A stretch of DNA of 64,000 nt from VRUE01 sp963707965 (GCA_963707965.1 CAVPRR010000007.1:806001-870000), one strand, 5' to 3'. Positions 25,117-34,700 are shown, counted from the stretch's first letter. Notes: generated by a model not told the origin, from the sequence alone. Program-made: numbers and translations.

Positions 25117-26193
25117 GTGGCATACGCCCTGATGTGGGGTGGCTTTGCCGCCTACCTCGGCGTCCTTGTGGCGGCGCCCTCGCTCGGCCGGCGCGCCGTC
25201 TGGGCGACCGTGGCGGTGCTGGTCGTCGCCTTCGCGGCGGTTCCGCCGATCCTCTCCCACGACGTCCACAGCTACGTCGACTACGCCCGCCTTGCCGTCC
25301 TGCACGGGCTCAACCCCTATGTTCACCCACCGTCCGCCGCACCCGGCGACCCGGCGTACGCCAACGTCACCTGGACGGCCGCGACCAGTGCCTATGGGCC
25401 GCTCTTCACGCTGGCCACCTACCCGCTTGCCTGGCTGCCGGTCGGCGCGGCTGTCGCGGTCCTCAAGGCCGTCGCCGCGGCCTCGCTGCTGGCACTCGCG
25501 GCGCTCGTCGCGCGCCTCGCCGCGGCCCGCGGGGTCGAGCCGCTTCGCGCTGCCGCGTTTGTGGCCCTCAACCCGCTCGCCCTCGTCCACGTGGTGGGCG
25601 GTGCACACAACGACGGGGTCGCAATGCTCGTCGGCATGGCGGGGGTCGCCGCCGTCCTCTCTGCACGAGAGGCCAGCGGCGGAGCGGCGTTCCTGGCGGC
25701 ACTGGCAATCAAGGCGCCGGCCGCGATCGCGGCACCGTTCGCGCTGCTCGGCCCGGAGCGCAGAAGAGGGCGCTTCCTGCTCGGTGCCGCGCTGGCGCTG
25801 GCGGCTGTCGGCCTCGCCAGTCAGCTCGCCTTTGGCCTGCATTGGCTCGACGCTCTGGGGTTAGCGGGGGAGAGCCAGAACCGGACCAGCCACATGAGCA
25901 TCCCGATCACGGCGGCCCGCATCACCGGCATCGAACCGGATCTCGTCCGCATTGCCGCGCTGCTCCTCTACGCCGGCCTCCTCGTGCATCTCCTCGCCCA
26001 CACATGGCGGGGCGGCGACTGGATTCGGGCGGCGGCCTGGGCATCGTTCGGCCTTCTCCTGGCAAGCGCCTGGCTCCTGCCCTGGTACCTGATCTGGTCC
26101 CTGCCCCTCGCCGCCCTTTCCCGCGACCGCTCGCTCCAGCTCCTCGTCCTGGCCCTCACCGCGTACCAACTTGCCGCCCGCATCCCCCTCTGA
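25117..26193 (+). CDS. Polyprenol-phosphate-sugar-dependent glycosyltransferase-like membrane protein
   Basis: A 358-residue polytopic protein with about ten hydrophobic segments. The first extracytoplasmic loop has SHDVHSYVDYARLAVLHGLN followed by PYVHPPSAAP, the pattern found in GT-C mannosyltransferases and DUF2029 proteins, and the segment AYGPLFTLATYPLAWLP resembles the conserved YPP-like loop. The start (GTG 25117 or ATG 25132) is not sure. The acceptor, perhaps a lipoglycan or arabinogalactan-type polymer, is inference. Confidence 0.75.
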   Translation: MAYALMWGGFAAYLGVLVAAPSLGRRAVWATVAVLVVAFAAVPPILSHDVHSYVDYARLAVLHGLNPYVHPPSAAPGDPAYANVTWTAATSAYGPLFTLATYPLAWLPVGAAVAVLKAVAAASLLALAALVARLAAARGVEPLRAAAFVALNPLALVHVVGGAHNDGVAMLVGMAGVAAVLSAREASGGAAFLAALAIKAPAAIAAPFALLGPERRRGRFLLGAALALAAVGLASQLAFGLHWLDALGLAGESQNRTSHMSIPITAARITGIEPDLVRIAALLLYAGLLVHLLAHTWRGGDWIRAAAWASFGLLLASAWLLPWYLIWSLPLAALSRDRSLQLLVLALTAYQLAARIPL

Positions 26194-26261
26194 GGGAGAG
26201 GCGCATCCGCAGGCCCTCCGGCCGCGTGGGCGTATGCCGCTCCGGGCTGGGCGACGACTGT

Positions 26262-27332
26262 CTAGAGAATCTCGGGCGCGCGCGCGCCGGCGCTTTCGCC
26301 GGCCTCCTGCTCCTCCGGCGACGGGTGGAGTACGCCGGTTGGGATCGACCAGCCCTGCCGCCTGCCAAGCGCGGTGACGACCCCGACGTAGAGGAGCTCG
26401 ACGACGGTCAGCACCCCCCGCACCACAATCGCGATCAGCGACCCGACCGCGAAGCTCTTGCCGGGAACCGCAACCTTCACCGACCAGGCGAACGCGGCGT
26501 CGCGGATCCCCAGCCCGGCCGGCGCAACGAGCGTGACAAGCGCCGCCACGTAGCCGATGGCCTGCGCTGACCCGACGATCGGGATGTCGCCGACCGGGAT
26601 CGTGCTCACGGAGCGGGCGACGCAGTAGATCCCCACGGCGATGACGCCCCAGTTGAGGGTGTAGAAGGCAAGCAGCGCAACCACTCCGCGTGCCGAGATG
26701 ACGCCCGGAAGTGGGTCGCGCCCGAAGGCCCGCAGCACGCGGTCCGCGAGCGGGCCGAACACGCGCGGGTGCAGAACCACGATCGCGGCGGGAATCAGCA
26801 GCAGCACCGCCCAGCGCAGTGGCTCGCCCTGCAGATCTGGGTGGCTGATGATGAAGTAGGCGGCCACCCCGATCGCGGACGTGGCGGAGATCGCCTGTTC
26901 GTAGACGATGCTGGCAATGGTGATGCGGCGCGGAACCCCGGCCCGCTCGGAGAGCAGCACCCTGCCGAGGACGTAGAGGACGCTGCCGGGCACGTAGCGC
27001 GCCAGCAGCGGCTGGCCCCAGGCAACCTGCGCGGGTCCCAGCCCGATCCGGTAGCCGAGGCAGCGGAGGATCAGGTCCCAACCCAGCGCGCTGAGCGCGT
27101 AGAAGGCGGGCAGGACGACGAAGGCGGGGATCAGCCAGAGGACATGGAAGTGGACACCCTGGTCCTTGATCTCCGCCCACTGGTTGACGACCGTGAGGAC
27201 GAGAAAGCCGAAGACGAGGATTGCGATCCCGAGCTGGATTGCGAGGCGGACGCGCTTGCTGCGAGGCGGACGCGTACCGAACTGAGCACCGGCCTCGCCG
27301 AGTCGGTGCAGGAGTGGTCGGTCTCGTCCCAT
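26262..27332 (-). CDS. Lysylphosphatidylglycerol synthase TM region / UPF0104 flippase-like membrane protein
   Basis: About 356 residues from ATG 27332 (MGRDRPLLHRLGEAGAQF). Eight or so helices are visible, including LAIQLGIAILVFGFLVLTVV. Conserved pieces are LLARYVPGSVLYVLGRVLL, YVAALVTLVAPAGLGIRDAA and GSLIAIVVRGVLTVVELLYV, the hallmark of the LPG_synthase_TM (MprF N-terminal) family. The catalytic synthase domain is absent, so it is probably a lipid or glycolipid flippase-like protein. It is divergent from thiL across a 23-bp repeat array. Confidence 0.82.
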   Translation of the reverse strand: MGRDRPLLHRLGEAGAQFGTRPPRSKRVRLAIQLGIAILVFGFLVLTVVNQWAEIKDQGVHFHVLWLIPAFVVLPAFYALSALGWDLILRCLGYRIGLGPAQVAWGQPLLARYVPGSVLYVLGRVLLSERAGVPRRITIASIVYEQAISATSAIGVAAYFIISHPDLQGEPLRWAVLLLIPAAIVVLHPRVFGPLADRVLRAFGRDPLPGVISARGVVALLAFYTLNWGVIAVGIYCVARSVSTIPVGDIPIVGSAQAIGYVAALVTLVAPAGLGIRDAAFAWSVKVAVPGKSFAVGSLIAIVVRGVLTVVELLYVGVVTALGRRQGWSIPTGVLHPSPEEQEAGESAGARAPEIL

Positions 27333-27349
27333 GCCCGCCGCACGATAGT

Positions 27350-27533
27350 CCGAATGCGGGTCGCCCCACGATCCGAATGCGGCTCGCCCCATGATCCGAA
27401 TGCGGCTCGCCCCACGATCCGAATGCGGCTCACCCCACGATCCGAATGCGGGTCGCCCCACGATCCGAATGCGGGTCGCCCCACGATCCGAATGCGGCTC
27501 ACCCCACGATCCGAATGCGGCTCACCCATGCGG
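27350..27533. repeat. 23-bp tandem repeat array, eight copies, in a divergent promoter region
   Basis: The unit CCGAATGCGGGTCGCCCCAC plus GAT recurs eight times at exact 23-bp spacing from 27350 to 27533. Copies differ only at G/C (GGGTCG versus GGCTCG), G/A (TCGCC versus TCACC) and C/T (CACGAT versus CATGAT) positions. The array fills nearly all the space between the starts of the flippase-like gene (27332, minus) and thiL (27561, plus). There are no spacers, so it is not a CRISPR. Confidence 0.97.
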
Positions 27534-27560
27534 TGTCCAGCCAGGTGCGATAGTCACCGA

Positions 27561-28718
27561 ATGGGTGAGTTCGAGCTGCTGGCCCGACTGCGCAGGCGGT
27601 TGCCTCCCCCCGGGCCCCGGCTGCGGCTGGGAAGCGGCGATGACGCCGCGATCGCCGTGCCGGGGGGCGCGACCGCCACCTCGGTCGACGCGCTCGTCGA
27701 CGGGGTCCACTTCCGGCGCGAGCAGAGCAGCCTGTCCCAGATTGGCCGCAAGGCTCTAGCCGTCGCGCTGTCAGACCTGGCGGCGATGGGCGCGGAGCCC
27801 GGCGAGGCCTACGTCGTCCTTGGTGTGCCGCGCGACCTGGACGAGGACGGCTGCATCGAGCTTCTCGACGGCCTCGCCGAGCTGGCCGTTGCAACCGGCA
27901 CAAGCCTTGCCGGGGGCGATCTGACCCGGGCTCCCGCGCTGACCCTGGCCGTGACGGTGGTCGGTCACGCGACGGCCCCCGAGCTGCTCGTGACCAGAGC
28001 CGGGGCGCAGCCAGGCGACGCGCTCGCGGTGACCGGCGAGCTCGGCGGCGCCGCGGCGGGCCTTCTGCTGCTGGAGGAAGACCTGGGGACGAAAGGACGC
28101 GGGGGGACGAAAGGACGCGGGGGGACGAAGGGAGGCGGGGGGACGCGTTCGCCTTTACTGGCGCTCAGCGCCAATAAGAGCGAACGCGCAGGGGTGCGGG
28201 AGCGGCTCATGAGGGTGCGTTCGTCTTTACTGGCGCTGAGCGCCAGTAAGAGCGAACACGCGGCGGCGGCCAGCCTCACGCCCGAGGCCAGGGCGCTTGT
28301 GGCGCGGCAGTTGGAACCGCGGCCCCGGCTCGTTGAGGGGCTCGCCCTTGCCCGCGCGGGCGCCACCGCGATGATCGACCTCAGCGACGGACTCGGGGGC
28401 GACGCCACCCGTCTCGCGGAGGCGAGCGGAGCCGCTCTGCGGATCGATGCCGGAGCCCTCCCGGTGGCCGCCGGCGTGAGCGAGGTCGCTGCGAACGCCG
28501 GGCAGGACCCGCTGCAACTGGCCGTCTCGGGCGGCGAAGACTACGAGCTGCTGGTGTCCCTGCCCGCCGAGCGGCTGGCGGAGGCAACGTCCTCGGTGCG
28601 CGCGAAAACCGGAATTGTGCTGACCCCAATCGGCGAGGTGATTGCCGGCGAAGGGGTGGAAATCAGGCTGCCCGACGGCCGGCTTCTCCCACCGACCGGG
28701 TTCGATCAGTTGGGTTGA
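27561..28718 (+). CDS. thiL: Thiamine-monophosphate kinase with inserted repeat-encoded segment
   Basis: Phosphorylates thiamine monophosphate to thiamine pyrophosphate. The 385-residue protein from ATG 27561 has GSGDDAAIAVP, the VDALVDGVHF box, RKALAVALSDLAAMGAEP, GTSLAGGDLTRA, the MIDLSDGLGGDATRLAEASG region and SGGEDYELLVSLP. Between LLEEDLG and the conserved PEARALVARQLEP, about 60 residues of low complexity are inserted: three GTKGRG repeats and two translated palindromes (SPLLALSANKSE; SSLLALSASKSE). Without the insert it would have the usual ThiL length. Confidence 0.92.
   Translation: MGEFELLARLRRRLPPPGPRLRLGSGDDAAIAVPGGATATSVDALVDGVHFRREQSSLSQIGRKALAVALSDLAAMGAEPGEAYVVLGVPRDLDEDGCIELLDGLAELAVATGTSLAGGDLTRAPALTLAVTVVGHATAPELLVTRAGAQPGDALAVTGELGGAAAGLLLLEEDLGTKGRGGTKGRGGTKGGGGTRSPLLALSANKSERAGVRERLMRVRSSLLALSASKSEHAAAASLTPEARALVARQLEPRPRLVEGLALARAGATAMIDLSDGLGGDATRLAEASGAALRIDAGALPVAAGVSEVAANAGQDPLQLAVSGGEDYELLVSLPAERLAEATSSVRAKTGIVLTPIGEVIAGEGVEIRLPDGRLLPPTGFDQLG
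28086..28142. repeat. 18-bp tandem repeat inside thiL
   Basis: Three consecutive units of about GGGGACGAAAGGACGCGG encode GTKGRG three times in the thiL frame, just before the two palindromes. Confidence 0.85.
28145..28187. repeat. 43-nt palindromic element, copy 1, translated inside thiL
   Basis: Arms of 21 nt, matching at 18 positions, flank a single central base. The outer part is GCGTTCGC/GCGAACGC and the inner TGGCGCT/AGCGCCA. It encodes part of SPLLALSANKSER in the thiL frame. Confidence 0.85.
28217..28259. repeat. 43-nt palindromic element, copy 2, translated inside thiL
   Basis: The same element as at 28145, with centre TGGCGCTGAGCGCCA and outer arms GCGTTCG/CGAACAC. It encodes SSLLALSASKSE in the same frame. 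The two copies begin 72 bases apart. Confidence 0.85.
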
Positions 28719-28845
28719 GCGGTTCCTCCCCGCCGGTCAGCAGCTCGCGCACACTGCGGCGGCGCAGCATCGCCTGCGCAACGAGAGCGGGCTCCAGCCT
28801 GTAGTGGCCGGCATCGATCAGGGTCTTCAACCGTCGGGGGTGCAT
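28663..28845 (-). CDS. Possible small FlgM-like anti-sigma factor
   Basis: A 60-residue minus-strand frame. RRLKTLIDAGHYRLEPALVA followed by QAMLRRRSVREL resembles the C-terminal sigma-binding helices of FlgM (pattern: basic helix, G-Y-x-V/L-D/E, then VA..ML). Its 3' end overlaps the thiL end antisense by 56 bases. Its start codon lies in a 25-bp direct repeat, and the upstream copy also has ATG but then a stop. No flagellar genes are in the window. It could be spurious. Confidence 0.35.
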   Translation of the reverse strand: MHPRRLKTLIDAGHYRLEPALVAQAMLRRRSVRELLTGGEEPLNPTDRTRSVGEAGRRAA

Positions 28846-28879
28846 TCCTTGCCTACCGTCGGGGGCTCATTCTTCGCCT
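28830..28879. repeat. 25-bp imperfect tandem duplication
   Basis: ACCGTCGGGGGTGCATTCCT plus TGCCT and a copy differing at four positions lie side by side (28830-28854 and 28855-28879). They carry the start codon of the FlgM-like frame. The rest of the 262-base gap before the response regulator shows no other feature. Confidence 0.8.
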
Positions 28880-28980
28880 CATATCGGCTCCCCATCCGTC
28901 AACCTTAGTTCTTGGTACTAGCACATACGTCCATTGCGCCCGGCTGGGCGACCGCGCTGCGCCGGACTACCCTTTGCCTG

Positions 28981-29672
<692 letters not shown>

Positions 29673-29676
<4 letters not shown>

Positions 29677-30731
29677 AGAACCTCCGCCTCACCCCGCTCG
29701 GCAGCATGATCACCACGGTCTCGCTGACAATCGGGGCCGGCACTTCGCTCATCGTCTACCTCTGGGTTGTGCTGATCGACGGCAACTCCACCGTCGGGCA
29801 CCAGATAGTGATCGGCGGCCTGATCGCGCTGCTCCTGGCGCTGGGAATCGGCTTCTACTTCGCGCAGCTGGTGGGAAGGCGCGTGAAACGAATCGAGCGC
29901 GCGGCCCGCAAGGTCGCCGACGGAGACTTCGCAACGTCCATCCCGGTCGACTCCTCCGGCCAGCTGGGCCAGCTCGCGCGCACCTTCAACGAGATGCAGC
30001 GCCGTCTCGCCGAGCTCGACAGCGCCCGCAAACAGTTCATAGCCAACGCCTCCCATGAGCTCCGCACACCGATCTTCAGCCTCGGGGGCTTCATCGAGCT
30101 GCTCGAAGAAGACGAGCCGAGCCCCGAAGAGCGGGCCGAGTTCGTTCGCACGATGCGCCAGCAGATCGACCGGCTCACCAAGCTGACCGCCGACCTGCTG
30201 GACCTCTCCCAGCTCGATGCAGGCGGCATCGTGATGAAGTCCCACCGGGTTGACCTCGGCTCGCTCGCTCGCGACGTGGCGCGTGAGTTCGGGCCCCGTG
30301 CCGACCGGCGCGACTCGCGGCTCGAGCTGCGTACGCCACAGCGCGCCGTGGTCGCAAGCGCCGACCCCGACCGGGTGCGCCAGATCATCCGTATCCTGCT
30401 CGACAACGCCCTCACCCACACTCCCGAGGGCACCAGCATGACCGTGACCACCTACTCGATCAACGAGCGCGCCAAGCTGACCGTCTCCGACGAAGGATCG
30501 GGAATTCCGTACCGCGTCCAGAAACGCATCTTCGAGCGCTTCTACACAGCGGATTCCGCGGGTGGGTCGGGGCTCGGCCTGGCGATCGCCACTGAGCTTG
30601 CGCAGCGGATGGACGGCCACATCGCCATCTCGTCGAGCAAGCGCTACACCGCGTTCACCCTCGATCTGCCGCCGGCCGCCGCCGGCGACACAGCACCCGC
30701 GGCTGCAAGCCCTGCCGGGGCCAGGGCGTGA
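29673..30731 (+). CDS. Membrane sensor histidine kinase
   Basis: Partner of the preceding regulator. The 352-residue protein has two membrane helices close together (ITTVSLTIGAGTSLIVYLWV; IVIGGLIALLLALGIGFYFA) with only about ten extracytoplasmic residues between, so it may sense the membrane itself. HAMP domain follows (RRVKRIERAARKVADGDF), then HisKA with His128 in NASHELRTPI, and the ATPase with N box ILLDNALTHTPEG, G1 SDEGSGIP, F box ERFYTADS and G2 GSGLGLAIA. ATGA overlap with the regulator and GTG overlap with the downstream protease gene. Confidence 0.95.
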
Positions 30732-31876
30732 GGCGGCTAGCGCTCTCGGCCGCGGCGCTGGCGGCGCTGCTGGTCGCCGCCGGCTGCGGAGGGTCCAGCA
30801 GCGACAGCTCGGCCCCGGAAGCGGGGGGAGCGCGGGAAGCGGGGACGACGACGCAGGTCGTGGTGCAGACCGCGGCGAGTGGGTTCGACGCCGCCAGGGT
30901 CTACCGGAGGGCCGCACCCGGCGTGGTGACGATCCGGTCGCTCTTCGATGGCGGGGGCGCCGAAGGCTCTGGGTTCGTGCTGGACTCCGAGGGAAGGATC
31001 GTCACGAACGCCCATGTGGTGACCGACGGCTCCGGCGAGAATCGGGCTGAAGCCACCGCGGTGTTCGTCGAGTTTCCCGACCGCAACGTCGTGCCGGCGG
31101 AGATCGTGGGATTTGACCCGTTCGCCGATGTCGCCCTGCTCAAGGTCAAGCGGGACGGCTTCGACCTCCACCCGCTGGAGCTCGGCAGCGACAGGCAGCT
31201 CGTCGTCGGCCAGCCCGTGGCGGCGATTGGCAGCCCGTTCGGCGAGCAGCAGTCGCTCTCGGTGGGGGTCATCTCGGCAACGGACCGCTCCGTGAGGTCG
31301 CTGACCCAGTTCCAGATCGAGGGGGCAATCCAGACGGACGCATCGATCAACCCCGGGAACTCGGGCGGTCCCCTGCTGGACGCCGGGGCGCGCGTCGTCG
31401 GCATCAACCAGCAGATCGAGACCAATTCCGGCGCCAACGACGGCGTCGGCTTTGCGGTGCCGATCTCCGTGGTGAAGCGCTCCATCGCCCAGCTTGAGAA
31501 GGACGGCTCCGCCGAGTACGCCTACATCGGAGTCACCAGTCAGGCGCTCTATCCGCAGCTCGCCGACAAGCTCGGCCTCGACACCGACTTCGGTGGCCTG
31601 ATCGCCGAAGTCGTCTCCGGTGGCCCCGCCGACAAGGCCGGGCTCCAGAGCGGCGACGAAAAGCTGCGCTTCCAGGCCGGCGCCTATGAAGTCGGTGGCG
31701 ACGTGATCGTCGCCGTCGACGGGCGCAAGGTGATCCGCCCGGACGATCTTGCCCGCTACATCTCCTCCTTCAGGCCGGGCCAGACGGTGACGCTGGAGGT
31801 CCTCCACGATGACGGCCAGAGGGAGAACGTGGACGTCATCCTTGGGGAACGACCGGACGGCGAAGCCGCAGGTTAG
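30728..31876 (+). CDS. HtrA/DegP-like serine protease lipoprotein with PDZ domain
   Basis: An extracytoplasmic quality-control protease of 382 residues. The lipobox LVAAGC is in the first 21 residues. The trypsin-like domain has the triad His96 (VTNAHVVTD), Asp134 (PFADVALLKV) and Ser212 (NPGNSGGPLLD). A single PDZ domain follows (YIGVTSQAL, GGLIAEVVSGGPADKAGLQ, RPGQTVTLEVL-type end). GTG start overlaps the kinase stop, so the regulator, kinase and protease form one operon, which suggests an envelope-stress response. Confidence 0.95.
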   Translation: MRRLALSAAALAALLVAAGCGGSSSDSSAPEAGGAREAGTTTQVVVQTAASGFDAARVYRRAAPGVVTIRSLFDGGGAEGSGFVLDSEGRIVTNAHVVTDGSGENRAEATAVFVEFPDRNVVPAEIVGFDPFADVALLKVKRDGFDLHPLELGSDRQLVVGQPVAAIGSPFGEQQSLSVGVISATDRSVRSLTQFQIEGAIQTDASINPGNSGGPLLDAGARVVGINQQIETNSGANDGVGFAVPISVVKRSIAQLEKDGSAEYAYIGVTSQALYPQLADKLGLDTDFGGLIAEVVSGGPADKAGLQSGDEKLRFQAGAYEVGGDVIVAVDGRKVIRPDDLARYISSFRPGQTVTLEVLHDDGQRENVDVILGERPDGEAAG

Positions 31877-31923
31877 GCAAGCCTCGAAATCATCTAACCG
31901 CCGCTGCCTGTAGAAATCCGCGC

Positions 31924-33162
31924 GTGCTTCAGGAAGTCGCCCTTGGTCAGAAGTCCCTCGCGGACTACACGCACATCGCAGGCAAAGACCTGATCGAGCG
32001 GATCCGCGCGCTGGCCGAGCCGCTGAAGGGCCACCGCATCCTGCACGTCAGCGCAACCGCGTTTGGCGGGGGCGTCTCGGAGATTCTCTACACGATGGTG
32101 CCGCTGATGCGCGACGTCGGCCTCGACGCCCACTGGCAGGTCATCTTCGGCAAGGAGGAGTTCTTCAACGCCACCAAGCTCCTGCACAACTCGCTCCAGG
32201 GGGCGGAGGAGACGCTCAGCGAGGAGCAGTGGGCGCTGTTCGAAGAGGTCAACGCGAAGAACGCCGAGGACCTGCACGGCGAGTGGGACACGGTCGTCGT
32301 CCACGACCCGCAGCCGATCGGGCTGCGCAGAGGCGCTCCGGGGAAGAGCCGCAACTGGGTGTGGCGCTGCCACATCGACCTCTCTGAGCCGAATCCGTCT
32401 CCAATCGCCCGGCTCTACTCGATGATCCACGAATACGACGCGACGGTCTGGCACCTGCCCTCGTACGTGCCCGAGGGGATCAACGGTCACAACGGCGTCC
32501 GCATCGTGCCACCGGCGATCGACCCGCTCTCACCGAAGAACATGGCCTTCTCGCCCGACGACGCGGCCTTCGTCTGCCACCAGTTCGGCATCGACGTCGA
32601 CCGCCCGCTGATGACCCAGGTCTCCCGCTTCGACCCCTGGAAGGACCCGATCGGCGTGATCGACGCCTATCGCGACGTCACCGCCGAGATGCCCGAGGTG
32701 CAGCTGGCGCTGGTCGGGTCAATGGCGACCGACGACCCGGAGGGCTGGGAGTTCTTCCAGCAGACGGTCGAGTACGCGGACGGCGACGACGACATCAAGA
32801 TCCTCAACAACCTCAACAACGTCGGTGCAATCGAGGTCAACGCCTTCCAGTCGCAGTCCGACATCGTCCTGCAGAAGTCGATTCGCGAGGGATTCGGGCT
32901 GACCGTCACCGAGGCGCTCTGGAAGGGACGGCCGACGGTGGCCGGCAACGTGGGGGGGATCCCGCTGCAGATCAAGGACGGCGAGAGCGGCTACCTGGTC
33001 GACACGCCGGCCGAGTGCGCGCAGCGCTGCGTGGAGATCCTGGCCGATCCCGAGCTCGGCAAGCGCCTCGGCCGGGCCGGCAAGGAACACGCCCGCCGCC
33101 ACTTTCTCTCACCGCGCCTGCTGGGCGATTGGCTGGAGCTGATTTCCGAGCTGGATGGGTGA
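31924..33162 (+). CDS. Trehalose synthase TreT-like glycosyltransferase (GT4)
   Basis: A 412-residue retaining GT-B enzyme. It matches the TreT/trehalose phosphorylase group: HVSATAFGGGVSEILYTMVP at the N-terminus, WQVIFGKEEFFNATKLLHN, the VVHDPQPIGL loop, WRCHIDLSEPN and YVPEGI. The C-terminal donor-binding half has QVSRFDPWKDPIGVI, then SIREGFGLTVTEALWKGRPT with the nucleotide-sugar Glu. It would form trehalose from NDP-glucose and glucose. GTG start. It lies 71 bases before an OtsA-like gene. Confidence 0.85.
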   Translation: MLQEVALGQKSLADYTHIAGKDLIERIRALAEPLKGHRILHVSATAFGGGVSEILYTMVPLMRDVGLDAHWQVIFGKEEFFNATKLLHNSLQGAEETLSEEQWALFEEVNAKNAEDLHGEWDTVVVHDPQPIGLRRGAPGKSRNWVWRCHIDLSEPNPSPIARLYSMIHEYDATVWHLPSYVPEGINGHNGVRIVPPAIDPLSPKNMAFSPDDAAFVCHQFGIDVDRPLMTQVSRFDPWKDPIGVIDAYRDVTAEMPEVQLALVGSMATDDPEGWEFFQQTVEYADGDDDIKILNNLNNVGAIEVNAFQSQSDIVLQKSIREGFGLTVTEALWKGRPTVAGNVGGIPLQIKDGESGYLVDTPAECAQRCVEILADPELGKRLGRAGKEHARRHFLSPRLLGDWLELISELDG

Positions 33163-33233
33163 CGCCCAAACCCAGAGGACCCGCGGCGGCTGATCCACAG
33201 CGGTAGCGAGAGGCCAGATAGGCTCTCATCCCG

Positions 33234-34700
33234 ATGCCCGAGGGTTCCGATCCACTGATAATCGTCTCGAATCGGGGGCCTGCGCAGTTCGAGCGCGACG
33301 AGGCAGGGGAGCGCACGGTGCAGCGCGGCGGTGGCGGGCTCGTCACGGCTCTCTCAGGCCTCGTCTCCCACCGCGATGCCCTCTGGATCGCCTCGGCGAT
33401 GACCGACGAGGACGTCGCGGTCTCCCAGGAGCGGGGTGGCCCGGTCGAGCTCTCGATCGACGGGATCGACTACCGCGTACTCCTCGTCGGCAGCGATCCG
33501 GAAGCCTATGACCGCTTCTATAACGTGATCGCCAACCCGATCCTCTGGTTCATCCAGCATTACCTCTGGGACCTCTCCAACGCACCGGACATCCGCCAGG
33601 AGGAGCTGGACGCCTGGGACTACGGCTACCAGGCGGTGAACCGCGACATCGCCCGCGCGGTGCTGGGTCAGATCGAGGGCCGCGAGCGGCCGCTGGTGAT
33701 GCTCCACGACTACCACCTCTACACGGCTCCAGGGATGATCCGCACGGAGCGTCCCGACGCCTTCCTCCATCACTTCGTCCACATTCCCTGGTCCCAGCCC
33801 GACAGCTGGCGCGTACTGCCCGGGCGCATCCGGGAGGCGATCTTCACCGGCATGCTCGCCAACGACATCATCGGCTTCCACACCCACGCCTACTGCATCA
33901 ACTTCATCCGCTGCTGCGACGAACTGCTCGAGGCCGAGGTCGACTACGACCGCTGCTCCGTTCAGCACGCGGGCGGGCAGACGGTGGCGCGCGCCTACCC
34001 GCTCTCGATCGACGCCGAGCGCCTGCGCCGCGCGGCGGAGTCTCCCGAGGTGGCCGCGGCCGAGCGGGAGGTGCTCGAGCGCCGCCGCGAGCACCTGATC
34101 ATCCGGGTCGATCGCGCCGACCTCTCCAAGAACGTACTGCGCGGATTCACGGCCTTCGACACCTTCCTCACCCAGCACCCCGAGTTCCGCGAGAAGGTCA
34201 CCTTCATCGCCCACCTGCAGCCCTCGCGCCAGGACGTGCCCGAGTACGCGGAGTACCTGGAGCGAATCGAGGCGCTGGTCGCCGTCGTCAACCACCGCCA
34301 CGGCACCACCGACTGGATGCCGATCGACCTGAAGATCTACGAGAACTTCCCCGAGGCGGTGGCCCGCTACAAGCACTTCGACCTGCTGATGGTCAACTCG
34401 CTCTTCGACGGTATGAACCTGGTTGCCAAGGAGGCGCCTGCGGTCAGCACGCGCGACGGCGTGCTGATGCTGTCCGAGAACACCGGCTCCCACGAGGAGC
34501 TCGCCGACTGCGTGCTCTCCGTCAACCCCTTCGACATCCAGGAGCAGGCCGACGCGATCTACCGGGCACTGACCATGGACCCGGAGGAGCGGCGCATCAG
34601 GGCCCTGCACCTGAAGGAGATCATCTACTCCCGGAATCCCGGCGACTGGGTCGACGAGCAGCTGGCGGACATCGCGGAACTGCGCAAGGCGGTCGCGTAG
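33234..34700 (+). CDS. otsA: Trehalose-6-phosphate synthase-like glycosyltransferase (GT20)
   Basis: Transfers glucose from a nucleotide sugar to glucose-6-phosphate. The 488-residue protein has LIIVSNRGPAQFERDEAG, the GGGGLVTALSGLVS loop, HDYHLYTAPGMIR, and IRVDRADLSKNVLRGFTAFD in the second domain. The donor site has SLFDGMNLVAKEAPA and LSENTGSHEEL. It is more divergent than E. coli OtsA in the N-terminal half, so the exact acceptor is not certain. No trehalose-6-phosphatase is in the window. Confidence 0.85.
   Translation: MPEGSDPLIIVSNRGPAQFERDEAGERTVQRGGGGLVTALSGLVSHRDALWIASAMTDEDVAVSQERGGPVELSIDGIDYRVLLVGSDPEAYDRFYNVIANPILWFIQHYLWDLSNAPDIRQEELDAWDYGYQAVNRDIARAVLGQIEGRERPLVMLHDYHLYTAPGMIRTERPDAFLHHFVHIPWSQPDSWRVLPGRIREAIFTGMLANDIIGFHTHAYCINFIRCCDELLEAEVDYDRCSVQHAGGQTVARAYPLSIDAERLRRAAESPEVAAAEREVLERRREHLIIRVDRADLSKNVLRGFTAFDTFLTQHPEFREKVTFIAHLQPSRQDVPEYAEYLERIEALVAVVNHRHGTTDWMPIDLKIYENFPEAVARYKHFDLLMVNSLFDGMNLVAKEAPAVSTRDGVLMLSENTGSHEELADCVLSVNPFDIQEQADAIYRALTMDPEERRIRALHLKEIIYSRNPGDWVDEQLADIAELRKAVA

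Noticed and set aside
27350..27533. CRISPR array
   Set aside because: Repeats are directly adjacent with no spacers, and no cas genes are in the window.
26769..27560. 264-codon N-terminal extension of ThiL
   Set aside because: It is antisense to the flippase-like gene and then passes through the repeat array. ThiL homology starts at 27561.
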